This document shows, piece by piece, positions 1 to 6,185 of a stretch of 10,930 nt of DNA (its first letter is position 1; every line of letters begins with the position of its first letter). The notes beneath the pieces were generated by a model. That model did not search any database and was not told the origin of the DNA. It saw only the letters and a list, made by a program, of their open reading frames with translations. The stretch is taken from contig DASZLL010000127.1 of NCBI GenBank assembly GCA_035552395.1, positions 1 through 10,930 of the forward strand. The letters are read 5' to 3'. The DNA is from Bog-473 sp035552395. Lineage in GTDB: Bacteria > Actinomycetota > Acidimicrobiia > Acidimicrobiales > RAAP-2. Position numbers and translations under genes: made by a program.

Positions 1-1595
1 TCCTCGCGGCTCTCCTCCATGCCCGTCGACAGCGGCAGCGCGAGCGGGTCGAAGAGCAGGTCCTCGGGGGCCAGCCCGTAGCGTTCGACGGCGATGTCGC
101 GGATGTTGCGGGCCGCACGCAACTTCCACTCCGCGGTGCGCGCCTGGCCCTCCTCGTCGATGCAGGTGCAGACGACGGCGGCCCCGAACTCGCGCGCCAG
201 CCGCAGGAACGTGTCGAGCCGCGTCCCGGGCTCGTCACCCTCCTCCAGGTTGACCGAGTTGAGGATGGGACGGCCACCGAGCCACTCGAGTGCGGCGCGC
301 GCCACCGGCCCCTCGGTGGAGTCGACCATGATCGGCACGCTCGACTGCGTGCAGAAGCGGCTCGCGATCTCGTGCATGTCGGCCACGCCGTCGGCGCCGG
401 TGTAGTCGACGCAGACGTCGATGAGGTGCGAGCCCTCCTTGACCTGGTCCCGGGCCATGCCGACGCAGGTGTCCCAATCGGCGTCGAGCATGGCCTCACG
501 GAACGCCTTGGACCCGTTGGCGTTGGTCCGCTCACCCACGGCGAGGAAGGAGGAGTCCTGGGCGAACGGGACCGAGGTGTAGATGGAGGCAGCGGCGGGC
601 TCGTGCACCGGGGTACGAGCCGCGGGGGTGGCACCGGCGCAGCGTTCGACGACGGCGGCCAGGTGGGCCGGCGTGGTCCCGCAGCACCCGCCGATGGCCG
701 ACACGCCGAACTCGGTCACGAAGCGGTGCAGGTGGTCGGCCAGGCCCTCGGGGGTGAGGTCGTAGTGCATGTTGCCGTCGACCACCGACGGGAGGCCCGC
801 ATTGGGGACGCAGGCGATCGGGACGCGGCTCGCCCCCGACAGGTGACGCAGCGCCTCGCTCATCTCGACCGGTCCCGTGGCGCAGTTGAGGCCGACGACG
901 TCGACCTGCATGGCGTCGAGCACGGTCAACGCGGCGCCGATCTCGGTGCCGGGCAGCATGCGCCCGGTCAGCTCGATCGTCACCTGGGTCTGCAAGGGGA
1001 CGTAGCGGTCGAGCGCCACCATGGCGCGCCGGGCACCGTTCACCGCCGCCTTGATCGACAGCATGTCGAACTGGGTCTCGATCAGGAGGAGATCGGCGCC
1101 GCCCTCGAGCAGCCCGAGGGCCTGCTCCTCGTAGGCGTCGCGGAACTCGGCGTAGGAGATGTGGCCGAGGGTGGGGAACTTGGTACCGGGGCCCATGGAG
1201 CCGGCCACCCAGCGCGGCCGCTCCGGCGTGGAGAACTCGTCCCGGACCGCGCAGGCGAGCTCGGCGGCCCGGCGGGTCAGCTCGCGGGCGCGGTCGCCCA
1301 GTCCGTACTCGGCCAGGACGACCGAGGTCGAGCCGAACGTGTCGGTCTCGACCACGTCGCAGCCAACCTCGTAGAAGGACCGGTGCACCTGGGCCACGAC
1401 GTCGGGGCGGGTCTCCACGAGCCACTCGTTGCAGCCCTCGAGCTCGGGGCCCCCGAAGTCGTCCGGCCCCAAGTCGAGCAGCTGGAGGTTCGTGCCCATG
1501 GCGCCGTCGAAGATGACGACGCGTTCGTGCAGCGCCTGCAGATACGTGGACGCGGCCGGGTCGAGACGGCCCAGTAGTTCGGGAGAGGGTGCCAT
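1..1595 (-). CDS. metH: Cobalamin-dependent methionine synthase, N-terminal part (partial)
   Basis: MetH transfers the methyl group of 5-methyltetrahydrofolate to homocysteine through protein-bound cobalamin, giving methionine in the cytoplasm. The frame starts at ATG 1595-1593 and stays open for 531 codons to the left edge, so the 3' part is missing. Residues about 20-325 are the homocysteine S-methyltransferase barrel: GAMGTNLQ at 31-38, and zinc-ligand cysteines at Cys238 (in GLNC) and Cys304-Cys305 (in GGCCGTTP), close to Cys247/310/311 of E. coli MetH. The pterin-binding barrel starts near residue 350 with GERTNANGS (GERTN at 354-358) and includes a VDSTE motif before the sequence is cut. 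The cobalamin-binding and reactivation domains would lie outside the window. The gene is divergent from a cobalamin adenosyltransferase across 63 bp. A GGAG sits 5 nt before the ATG. No cobalamin or SAM riboswitch fits in the gap. Confidence 0.96.
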   Translation of the reverse strand, partial: MAPSPELLGRLDPAASTYLQALHERVVIFDGAMGTNLQLLDLGPDDFGGPELEGCNEWLVETRPDVVAQVHRSFYEVGCDVVETDTFGSTSVVLAEYGLGDRARELTRRAAELACAVRDEFSTPERPRWVAGSMGPGTKFPTLGHISYAEFRDAYEEQALGLLEGGADLLLIETQFDMLSIKAAVNGARRAMVALDRYVPLQTQVTIELTGRMLPGTEIGAALTVLDAMQVDVVGLNCATGPVEMSEALRHLSGASRVPIACVPNAGLPSVVDGNMHYDLTPEGLADHLHRFVTEFGVSAIGGCCGTTPAHLAAVVERCAGATPAARTPVHEPAAASIYTSVPFAQDSSFLAVGERTNANGSKAFREAMLDADWDTCVGMARDQVKEGSHLIDVCVDYTGADGVADMHEIASRFCTQSSVPIMVDSTEGPVARAALEWLGGRPILNSVNLEEGDEPGTRLDTFLRLAREFGAAVVCTCIDEEGQARTAEWKLRAARNIRDIAVERYGLAPEDLLFDPLALPLSTGMEESRE

Positions 1596-1604
1596 GAAGG
1601 CTCC

Positions 1605-1610
1605 AGATTA
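1605..1610 (-). promoter_or_regulatory. Candidate -10 element of metH
   Basis: On the minus strand TAATCT matches the actinobacterial TANNNT -10 consensus and ends 9 nt before the metH ATG. Transcription would start within a few bases of the start codon, giving a leaderless or nearly leaderless mRNA. I see no convincing -35. The hexamer has low information, so this rests mainly on the similar placement at other genes in the window. Confidence 0.4.
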
Positions 1611-1633
1611 CCGGGGCACTCGGGCTGCTCTGG

Positions 1634-1645
1634 ACCGGCGCCGGT
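1634..1645. promoter_or_regulatory. 12-bp perfect palindrome in the metH/adenosyltransferase divergent promoter
   Basis: ACCGGCGCCGGT is its own reverse complement. It abuts the candidate -10 of the adenosyltransferase and lies about 24 bp upstream of the metH -10, so one bound protein could affect both genes. It may be an operator, but GC-only palindromes are not rare in such DNA. Confidence 0.3.
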
Positions 1646-1650
1646 AGCAT
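1645..1650 (+). promoter_or_regulatory. Candidate -10 element of the cobalamin adenosyltransferase gene
   Basis: TAGCAT fits TANNNT and ends 8 nt before the GTG start at 1659. No Shine-Dalgarno sequence precedes the GTG, which fits leaderless transcription. No clear -35 is visible. Confidence 0.42.
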
Positions 1651-1658
1651 CCCGCCTG

Positions 1659-2222
1659 GTGGCACCGAGGATCTACACCAAGCACGGCGACGACGGGACG
1701 ACGGGCCTGCTCTACGGCGGGCGGGTGCGGAAGGACTCGTGGCGGATCGAGCTGAACGGAGTGGTCGACGAGGCGCAGGCCGCCATCGGGATGGCCCGGG
1801 CGGAGACGGCCCCGGGGTCGGAGGCAAACGAGCGTCTGGCCGCGCTCGCCCGCGATCTCTACGTCCTGATGGCGGAGGTGGCCACCGCCCCGGAGAACCG
1901 GACCAAGCTCAAGGCGGGGTCGAGCCTGGTGATCCTGGACATGGTGGGCGCGCTCGAGTTGGGCATCGACGACCTCCTCGAGCGCTTCGAAATGCCGAGC
2001 GACTTCACCATCCCGGGCGAGAACCGTGTCGCCGCCGCCCTGGACCTCGCCCGGACGATCGTGCGTCGGGCCGAGCGGATTGCCGTGACCGAGCCGGCGG
2101 GGGACTCGCTCGTGCCGATGTACCTCAACCGGCTTTCCGACCTGCTCTGGGCGATGGCGCGCTGGCAAGAGGGTCCCGAGCACCGCTTGTCGAAGTTGCA
2201 AACCAACTCGACGGACCCCTGA
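1659..2222 (+). CDS. PduO-type ATP:cob(I)alamin adenosyltransferase
   Basis: This enzyme transfers the adenosyl group of ATP to cob(I)alamin, making adenosylcobalamin in the cytoplasm. The 187-residue product has the usual single-domain length. The N-terminal ATP-binding motif TKHGDDGTTGLLYGG lies at residues 7-21. NGVVDEAQAAIG (33-44) corresponds to the family's YGTVDELNSxIG. ARTIVRRAER (131-140) is the family's signature arginine-rich helix, and YLNRLSDLLW (155-164) is the C-terminal signature. The stretch before the arginine helix reads PGEN...LDLART where most members have PGGS...LHxART, so this is a somewhat divergent member. The GTG at 1659 gives the conserved N terminus (APRIYTKHGDDG) with no Shine-Dalgarno. 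It is divergent from metH, and an adenosylcobalamin-dependent mutase lies about 5.4 kb downstream, a plausible user of the product. Confidence 0.93.
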   Translation: MAPRIYTKHGDDGTTGLLYGGRVRKDSWRIELNGVVDEAQAAIGMARAETAPGSEANERLAALARDLYVLMAEVATAPENRTKLKAGSSLVILDMVGALELGIDDLLERFEMPSDFTIPGENRVAAALDLARTIVRRAERIAVTEPAGDSLVPMYLNRLSDLLWAMARWQEGPEHRLSKLQTNSTDP

Positions 2223-2234
2223 CGAACATCGCCC

Positions 2235-2268
2235 TGGGCGGGAAACGGACGGCCCGCGTTCCCGCTCA
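2235..2268. terminator. Candidate bidirectional hairpin between convergent genes
   Basis: TGGGCGGGAA (2235-2244) pairs with TTCCCGCTCA (2259-2268) over 10 bp with one G-U wobble on the plus-strand RNA. The loop is 14 nt and may pair further inside (CGG 2246-2248 with CCG 2254-2256). The hairpin fills the 43-bp gap between the adenosyltransferase and the nitroreductase and overlaps the latter's stop codon. There is no T-tract on either side, so intrinsic termination is uncertain. Confidence 0.38.
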
Positions 2269-2874
2269 CCATGCTCGGCGGTGGAGCCGCTCGCTCTGTT
2301 GCGGCGTGTCACGTTGCAGCGACCGCGACCGATGGCCCCGCCCGTCGGGATGTCCCAGGGGGACCGCGCAGAAGAGTCGCCATTCGGGCGGCACGGCCAG
2401 GCGCGCCCCCAGGTTTTCGGTTCCCCGGAAGGCACCCAGCACGCAGGCACCAAGTCCCGCATCGACGGCCCCGAGGAGCACGGCCATGACGCCAAAGGCA
2501 GCGTCGCCGTGCCAGTAGGGCACCGGCCAGCGCTCGGGCCCCGCACCAAGCTCGAGGTCAACCTTGTCGGGCTCGGCGTACCGCTCGACGTATGCCTCGG
2601 GCGAGCTGTACGCCAGCAGCACGACCGGGGCGCGCCTGAGGCCGCCCGACCATGCTGCGTTGCGGTCCCGCCACGCCTCGTCCGTGGCACTGTCCCAGTA
2701 GGTCGACGTCTGGTCGGCACCCTCGAGCACGACCCACGACGTGCCCCTCGTGTTGCCGGCCGTCGGAGCGCTGAGTGCGCCTTCGAGGATCCGATCGAGA
2801 ACCGCCGAATCGACGGGCTGGGCGGAGAAGCTGCGGCACATGGCCCGCCGGCGCAGGACCTCGTGCAGTTCCAT
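2266..2874 (-). CDS. Nitroreductase-family flavoprotein
   Basis: This is a probable FMN-dependent NAD(P)H oxidoreductase of the nitroreductase superfamily; the substrate cannot be told from sequence. The 202-residue length fits the single-domain family. The N-terminal phosphate-binding segment is RRRAMCRSF at residues 8-16, followed by the helix AVLDRILEGALSAPTAGNTRG (24-44), where SAPTAGN is the typical flavin-contacting motif. A long helix with WHGDAAFGVMAVLLGAVDAGLGACVLGAF (121-149) covers the central family region. VPLGHPDG (171-178) matches the common C-terminal (V/I)xxGxP motif. The C-terminal tail (180-202) is basic and polar, without a recognised motif. ATG 2874-2872 starts right before the family's N-terminal helix. 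The gene is divergent from the rhodanese-MoeB gene and convergent with the adenosyltransferase. Neither neighbour hints at its substrate. Confidence 0.9.
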   Translation of the reverse strand: MELHEVLRRRAMCRSFSAQPVDSAVLDRILEGALSAPTAGNTRGTSWVVLEGADQTSTYWDSATDEAWRDRNAAWSGGLRRAPVVLLAYSSPEAYVERYAEPDKVDLELGAGPERWPVPYWHGDAAFGVMAVLLGAVDAGLGACVLGAFRGTENLGARLAVPPEWRLFCAVPLGHPDGRGHRSRSLQRDTPQQSERLHRRAW

Positions 2875-2881
2875 GGGGCGC

Positions 2882-2887
2882 AGTCTC
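2882..2887 (-). promoter_or_regulatory. Weak candidate -10 element of the nitroreductase gene
   Basis: On the minus strand GAGACT ends 7 nt before the ATG. It differs from TAGACT, a good actinobacterial -10, only at the usually invariant first T. No Shine-Dalgarno is visible. Support comes from the similar spacing seen at other genes in the window. Confidence 0.25.
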
Positions 2888-2912
2888 CCAGGGGCCCAGG
2901 CTGGCCAGACTT

Positions 2913-2943
2913 GGGAATGTTGACCCCGTTGGTAATGTTTACC
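2913..2943 (+). promoter_or_regulatory. Two direct copies of a 13-bp motif in a divergent promoter
   Basis: GGGAATGTTGACC (2913-2925) and GGTAATGTTTACC (2931-2943) agree at 11 of 13 positions and start 18 bp apart. The second copy is also a dyad, GGTAA-TGT-TTACC. The first contains TTGACC (2920-2925), a possible -35, and the second contains TAATGT (2933-2938), a TANNNT hexamer lying 16 bp after TTGGGA (2911-2916). The copies therefore overlap any likely promoter of the rhodanese-MoeB gene and look like binding sites for a regulator. I cannot name the regulator. Confidence 0.42.
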
Positions 2944-2980
2944 TATTCGAGGCCAGCCGCAGCATCGGCTCGGCGCGACC

Positions 2981-2986
2981 CGGAGG
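2981..2986 (+). promoter_or_regulatory. Ribosome binding site that fixes the rhodanese-MoeB start
   Basis: CGGAGG ends 7 nt before the GTG at 2994. It decides the start, because the frame is open much further upstream (to at least 2775) into the divergent nitroreductase gene, where the translation has no homology-like content. It is also one of the few strong Shine-Dalgarno sequences in the window. Confidence 0.7.
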
Positions 2987-2993
2987 TTGCAGC

Positions 2994-4157
2994 GTGACTA
3001 CTCCTCGTGAGCTTTTGAACCAAGCCAAATCGTCGATCCGTGAGGTCGAGCAACCGGACGCGCAAGCCCGGCTGGAGGGCGGTGGCATCACATTCTTGGA
3101 CGTCCGCGAGCCCGACGAGTACGAGCAGGGCGCCATCCCCAACGCCATCCACCTCCCCCGGGGCCATCTGGAGTTCCAGGTCGAAGGGAAGCTGCCGGAC
3201 AAGTCGGGCCCCGTCATCGTCTACTGCGCGGGCGGGGTGCGCTCGGCTTTCGCGGCCAAGACCATGGGGGACCTGGGATACACCGACGTGCAGTCCCTGG
3301 TGGGTGGCTTCAACAAGTGGAAGGACGACGGGCGGCCGTGGGCGGCCCCCCGGACCCTGACCCCCGCCCAGCGCAGCCGCTACCAGCGCCACCTCCTCCT
3401 GCCCGAAGTGGGCGAGGTTGGCCAGCTGAAGTTGCTCGACTCCAAGGTCCTCCTGCTCGGTGCGGGCGGACTCGGGTCACCGGCCGCGCTCTACCTGGCG
3501 GCTGCCGGGGTGGGCACCCTCGGCATCATCGACATGGATGTCGTCGACGAGTCCAACCTGCAGCGCCAGATCCTGCACAACATGGACCGGATCGGTGATC
3601 GCAAGGTCGACTCCGCCAAGAAGACGCTGACCGCGCTGAACCCAGACGTGAACGTGGTGACCTACGACGTACGCCTCGGGGCCGACAACATCCTTGACGT
3701 CATCGACGGCTACGACGCCATCGTCGACGGGACCGACAACTTCCCCACCCGCTACCTCGTCAACGACGCCGCGTTGCTGAAGCGGATCCCCGTGATCCAT
3801 GGCTCCATCTTCCGCTTCGAGGGTCAGGTCACGGTCTTCGATCCCTACAACGGTCCCTGCTACCGCTGCCTGATTCCCGAGCCGCCGCCGGCCGAACTGG
3901 CCCCTTCGTGCTCCGAAGCAGGGGTGCTCGGCGTGCTGCCCGGGATCATCGGCTCGCTCCAGGCGGTCGAGACGATCAAGGTGCTCCTCGGCCTGGGCGA
4001 CCCCCTCGTCGGCCGTTTGATGGCGTACGACGCGCTGGAGGCCTCGTTCCGCACCTTCAAGGTGCGGCGTGACCCGGAGTGCCCGGCTTGCGGGCCCAAC
4101 GCAGGCGAGATCGTCATCGCCGAGTACGACGACCTGTGCATGCCGCACGGCCACTGA
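2994..4157 (+). CDS. Rhodanese-ThiF/MoeB fusion (sulfur-carrier adenylyltransferase, MoeZ-like)
   Basis: The protein probably adenylates the C-terminal glycine of small ubiquitin-like sulfur carriers (MoaD, ThiS, CysO or similar) and passes sulfur to them, for molybdopterin, thiamine or cysteine synthesis. The 387-residue length is close to MoeZ. Residues about 15-118 form a rhodanese domain: DVREP at 36-40 and active-site loop CAGGVR with Cys78. Residues about 122-387 form the E1-like domain: RYQRHLLLPEVG (129-140), nucleotide-binding GAGGLG (156-161), Asp182, NLQRQ (188-192), DGTDNF (245-250), zinc ligands Cys289/Cys292 (CYRC) and Cys363/Cys366 (CPAC), and APSCSEAG with Cys306, the likely equivalent of the Uba4/MOCS3 catalytic cysteine. 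In MoeZ and MOCS3 the rhodanese is C-terminal; here it is N-terminal. GTG 2994 follows a strong ribosome site. No carrier-protein gene lies nearby. Confidence 0.93.
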   Translation: MTTPRELLNQAKSSIREVEQPDAQARLEGGGITFLDVREPDEYEQGAIPNAIHLPRGHLEFQVEGKLPDKSGPVIVYCAGGVRSAFAAKTMGDLGYTDVQSLVGGFNKWKDDGRPWAAPRTLTPAQRSRYQRHLLLPEVGEVGQLKLLDSKVLLLGAGGLGSPAALYLAAAGVGTLGIIDMDVVDESNLQRQILHNMDRIGDRKVDSAKKTLTALNPDVNVVTYDVRLGADNILDVIDGYDAIVDGTDNFPTRYLVNDAALLKRIPVIHGSIFRFEGQVTVFDPYNGPCYRCLIPEPPPAELAPSCSEAGVLGVLPGIIGSLQAVETIKVLLGLGDPLVGRLMAYDALEASFRTFKVRRDPECPACGPNAGEIVIAEYDDLCMPHGH

Positions 4158-4293
4158 GTCGGCCGCGGCCCATCGCCAGAGCGGCAACCGGGACAAGGCG
4201 AGCGCAGGCGGCGACGCAGACGCTGTTGGTCGGTTCGGCCTAGCCCCGGTCGGAGGCCCAGCGACACCCGCCATGAGCCGCTAGACAGGGCTC
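4158..4293. other. 136-bp intergenic stretch
   Basis: There is no gene-like frame here. It begins near a short palindrome, GGCCGCGGCC (4161-4170), which cannot form a normal hairpin loop. It ends in the promoter of the alpha/beta hydrolase gene. I see no T-tract terminator, although one for the rhodanese-MoeB gene would be expected in this gap. Confidence 0.5.
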
Positions 4294-4296
4294 ATG
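4272..4296. promoter_or_regulatory. 8-bp perfect inverted repeat around the hydrolase -10 and start codon
   Basis: CATGAGCC (4272-4279) and GGCTCATG (4289-4296) are exact reverse complements separated by 9 bp. The spacer holds the candidate -10 TAGACA (4282-4287) and the right arm includes the ATG (4294-4296). A protein bound here would block RNA polymerase directly, so this is a good operator candidate. If transcription starts upstream, the same arms would form an RNA hairpin hiding the start codon. Confidence 0.42.
4282..4287 (+). promoter_or_regulatory. Candidate -10 element of the hydrolase-reductase operon
   Basis: TAGACA differs from TAGACT only at the last base and ends exactly 6 nt before the ATG at 4294. 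No Shine-Dalgarno is present, which fits a leaderless mRNA starting at or next to the A of the ATG. Confidence 0.38.
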
Positions 4297-5160
4297 ACAC
4301 AGACGGCCCTGCAGAACCTTCAGGTCAACGGCGTCGAACTCGCCTGGTCCGAACGCGGCGCGAGCCCGTACGGCACGCCGACCCTCGTCCTGCTCCACGG
4401 GTTCACCGGCGCCGCTCTCGACTTCGCGTTGGTGGCTGACGACCTGGCGTCGGGCCGGAGGGTCGTCACGCTCGACCAGCGCGGTCACGGCCGCTCGACC
4501 AAGACGGGACGCGTCGACGGCTACACGATCGAGCAGCTCGTGGCCGACCTGGCCGCCTTTCTCGACGCCGTCGGGGGCGGCCCCGTGGACCTGCTCGGTC
4601 ACTCGATGGGCGGGCGCGTCGCCATGGGCCTCGTGCTGCACCGCCCCGATCTGGTCAGTTCGCTTGTGCTCATGGACACCAGCGCGTGGTCCTTCATGCC
4701 GCCCGACGAGGGCATTCGCGAACTCGTGCACGCCTGGATCGAGGCGTTCGACCCCGCCCTGGGCATGCCCGAGACGCTGAGCATGGGTGGTCCGGAGGAC
4801 GCATTGATCGAAGCGACGACACCGGCGGCATGGCAAGAGGACAAGGCGTCCAACTTCGCCGGCATGGATCCCTACGCCGTCAAGGCCTTCGGCATGGCGT
4901 TGTTGGCCGATGTGGCCGACGGCCGGGTCTCGCTGAAGACCGACCTTCCATCGATCACCTGCCCCACGACGGTGATCGCGGGGGAGCACGATCATCCGCT
5001 CGTCGACCAGGCGCCCGAACTCGCGGACCTGGTGGCCGACGGCCGTCTTACCGTGATTGCGGGGGCGTATCACTCGCCGCAGCTGACCCACGCCGAGCAA
5101 TGGAAGGGCGCCGTCCGAGCGCACCTCGCCTGGACCGACGACGCGCGGGCCGGCCGATGA
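4294..5160 (+). CDS. Alpha/beta hydrolase
   Basis: This is a serine hydrolase of the alpha/beta-hydrolase fold (AB hydrolase 1 type), likely cytoplasmic; its ester, epoxide or other substrate is unknown. The 288-residue protein shows the full set of family marks: oxyanion-hole HGFTG (35-39), DQRGHGRS (61-68), nucleophile elbow GHSMGG with Ser104, acid residue probably Asp233 in GEHDHP, and catalytic His260 in AYHSPQLTH. Residues about 134-205 form the lid or cap and are rich in Met, Trp and acidic residues. There is no signal peptide. The last four bases overlap the start of the aldo/keto reductase (ATGA), so the two are almost certainly co-translated. That pairing is compatible with a small catabolic or detoxification step, but no substrate is evident. 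Similar proteins are often annotated as 3-oxoadipate enol-lactonase-like or proline-iminopeptidase-like, which should not be taken literally here. Confidence 0.92.
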   Translation: MTQTALQNLQVNGVELAWSERGASPYGTPTLVLLHGFTGAALDFALVADDLASGRRVVTLDQRGHGRSTKTGRVDGYTIEQLVADLAAFLDAVGGGPVDLLGHSMGGRVAMGLVLHRPDLVSSLVLMDTSAWSFMPPDEGIRELVHAWIEAFDPALGMPETLSMGGPEDALIEATTPAAWQEDKASNFAGMDPYAVKAFGMALLADVADGRVSLKTDLPSITCPTTVIAGEHDHPLVDQAPELADLVADGRLTVIAGAYHSPQLTHAEQWKGAVRAHLAWTDDARAGR

Positions 5161-6164
5161 CGGGCGAGGCGCCGCCGGAGGCCACCGATCGGATCATGCT
5201 GGCGGGGTCCGAGGTCGCGATCCCTCCCCTCGGGGTCGGCACGTGGGCCTGGGGTGACAAGGGCGTGTGGGGCATGGGCGGCTACGACCAGTCGCTCACC
5301 GAATCGACGATCCGCGACGCATGGGAGGCCAGCATCGAAGCGGGCGTCGTCCTCTTCGACACGGCAGAGGTGTACGGCCGTGGCGAGAGCGAGCGGATCA
5401 TCGGGCGGCTGCTGGCGGCGGACCCCAGTGTGCGTGGCCGCGTGGTCCTGGCGACGAAGTTCATGCCGAGCCCGTGGAAGCTGAACGTGCAGAGCGCGCT
5501 CGTGGCGGCAGCGCGACAATCACTGGAACGGCTCGGCTGTGACGCCATCGACCTCTACCAGATCCACGGCCCCGTCTCGCTCCGTTCGCACGACGCCTTG
5601 GCCGAGGCGCTCGCGGCCGCTCGCGCCGAAGGGCTGGTGAAGGCGGTCGGCGTCTCCAACTACTCGGCCAAGGAGATGCGCTCGATCGACGCGGCTCTGC
5701 GCAAGCGCGGCTTGCGGCTGGCGAGCAACCAGATCGAGTTCTCACTGCTGCGCACCATGCCACGGCGCGTCGGCCTGCTCGACTCCTGCCGCGAGCTGGG
5801 CGTGGTGCCGCTGGCCTACTCGCCGATCGGGCAGGGGAGGCTGACCGGGAAGTACTCGGCGTCGAACCCGCCACCGGGCAGCCGCACGTTCTCGGCCCAT
5901 CCGATGGAACAGGTGGACGCCGTCGTGGCCGAGCTGCGCCGCATCGGGGACGATCACGACGGGCGGACGCCGAGCCAGGTCGCTTTGGCCTGGTTGATCG
6001 CACAGGGCGCCGTCCCCATCCCGGGCGCCAAGAACCGCTCCCAGGCCGAGCAGAACGCCGGGTCGCTCGGCTGGCAGATGACCGACGGAGAGTTGGCCAG
6101 GCTCGATACCGTCTCCCTCGACGGCAAGCGAGGCATCGCCCAGCGCGTCTGGCAGCACGGCTGA
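5157..6164 (+). CDS. Aldo/keto reductase
   Basis: This is a probable NADPH-dependent carbonyl reductase of the aldo/keto reductase superfamily, a cytoplasmic TIM barrel. The 335-residue length is normal. The catalytic tetrad is complete: Asp68 and Tyr73 in FDTAEVYG, Lys101 in ATKF, and His137 in QIHGPV. GVSNYS and the following QIEFSLL match the family's GxSN and QxxYS/N strand motifs, and PIPGAKNRSQAEQNAG near the C terminus is the usual cofactor-phosphate binding loop (IPGxxxxxQxxxN). Among family branches it looks closest to the YhdN/IolS-like or pyridoxal-reductase-like types, a weak impression only. ATG 5157 overlaps the hydrolase stop in an ATGA, and the frame upstream of it is antisense-like filler within the hydrolase gene. 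The hydrolase and reductase probably form a two-gene operon, possibly continued by the CtaG gene 21 bp downstream. Confidence 0.93.
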   Translation: MTGEAPPEATDRIMLAGSEVAIPPLGVGTWAWGDKGVWGMGGYDQSLTESTIRDAWEASIEAGVVLFDTAEVYGRGESERIIGRLLAADPSVRGRVVLATKFMPSPWKLNVQSALVAAARQSLERLGCDAIDLYQIHGPVSLRSHDALAEALAAARAEGLVKAVGVSNYSAKEMRSIDAALRKRGLRLASNQIEFSLLRTMPRRVGLLDSCRELGVVPLAYSPIGQGRLTGKYSASNPPPGSRTFSAHPMEQVDAVVAELRRIGDDHDGRTPSQVALAWLIAQGAVPIPGAKNRSQAEQNAGSLGWQMTDGELARLDTVSLDGKRGIAQRVWQHG

Positions 6165-6173
6165 GACGGGCGG

Positions 6174-6179
6174 TACGGT
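6174..6179 (+). promoter_or_regulatory. Candidate -10 element of the CtaG gene
   Basis: TACGGT fits TANNNT and ends 6 nt before the GTG at 6186, inside the 21-bp gap after the reductase. If real, the CtaG gene has its own leaderless promoter instead of depending on the upstream operon. No -35 is evident. Confidence 0.36.
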
Positions 6180-6185
6180 CTTGAG

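Noticed and set aside
372..1577. A 401-codon open frame on the plus strand, and a 431-codon one at 532-1827 on the minus strand
   Set aside because: Both overlap metH in other frames; the translations are Gly/Arg/Val- or Arg/Pro-rich with no recognisable domain, while the metH frame has full family motifs.
1596..1658. Possible cobalamin or SAM riboswitch before metH or the adenosyltransferase
   Set aside because: The gap is only 63 bp and holds both promoters, too short for either riboswitch class.
2775..2993. N-terminal extension of the rhodanese-MoeB frame to an ATG at 2775
   Set aside because: The extension is antisense to the nitroreductase and crosses its promoter; a strong ribosome site places the start at GTG 2994, giving the normal length.
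4161..4170. GGCCGCGGCC palindrome just after the rhodanese-MoeB stop as a terminator
   Set aside because: A contiguous 10-bp palindrome leaves no loop and there is no T-tract; such words are expected in GC-rich DNA.
4240..5124. A 294-codon minus-strand frame opposite the hydrolase
   Set aside because: It is the antisense of a gene with a complete catalytic triad, and its own translation has no domain features.
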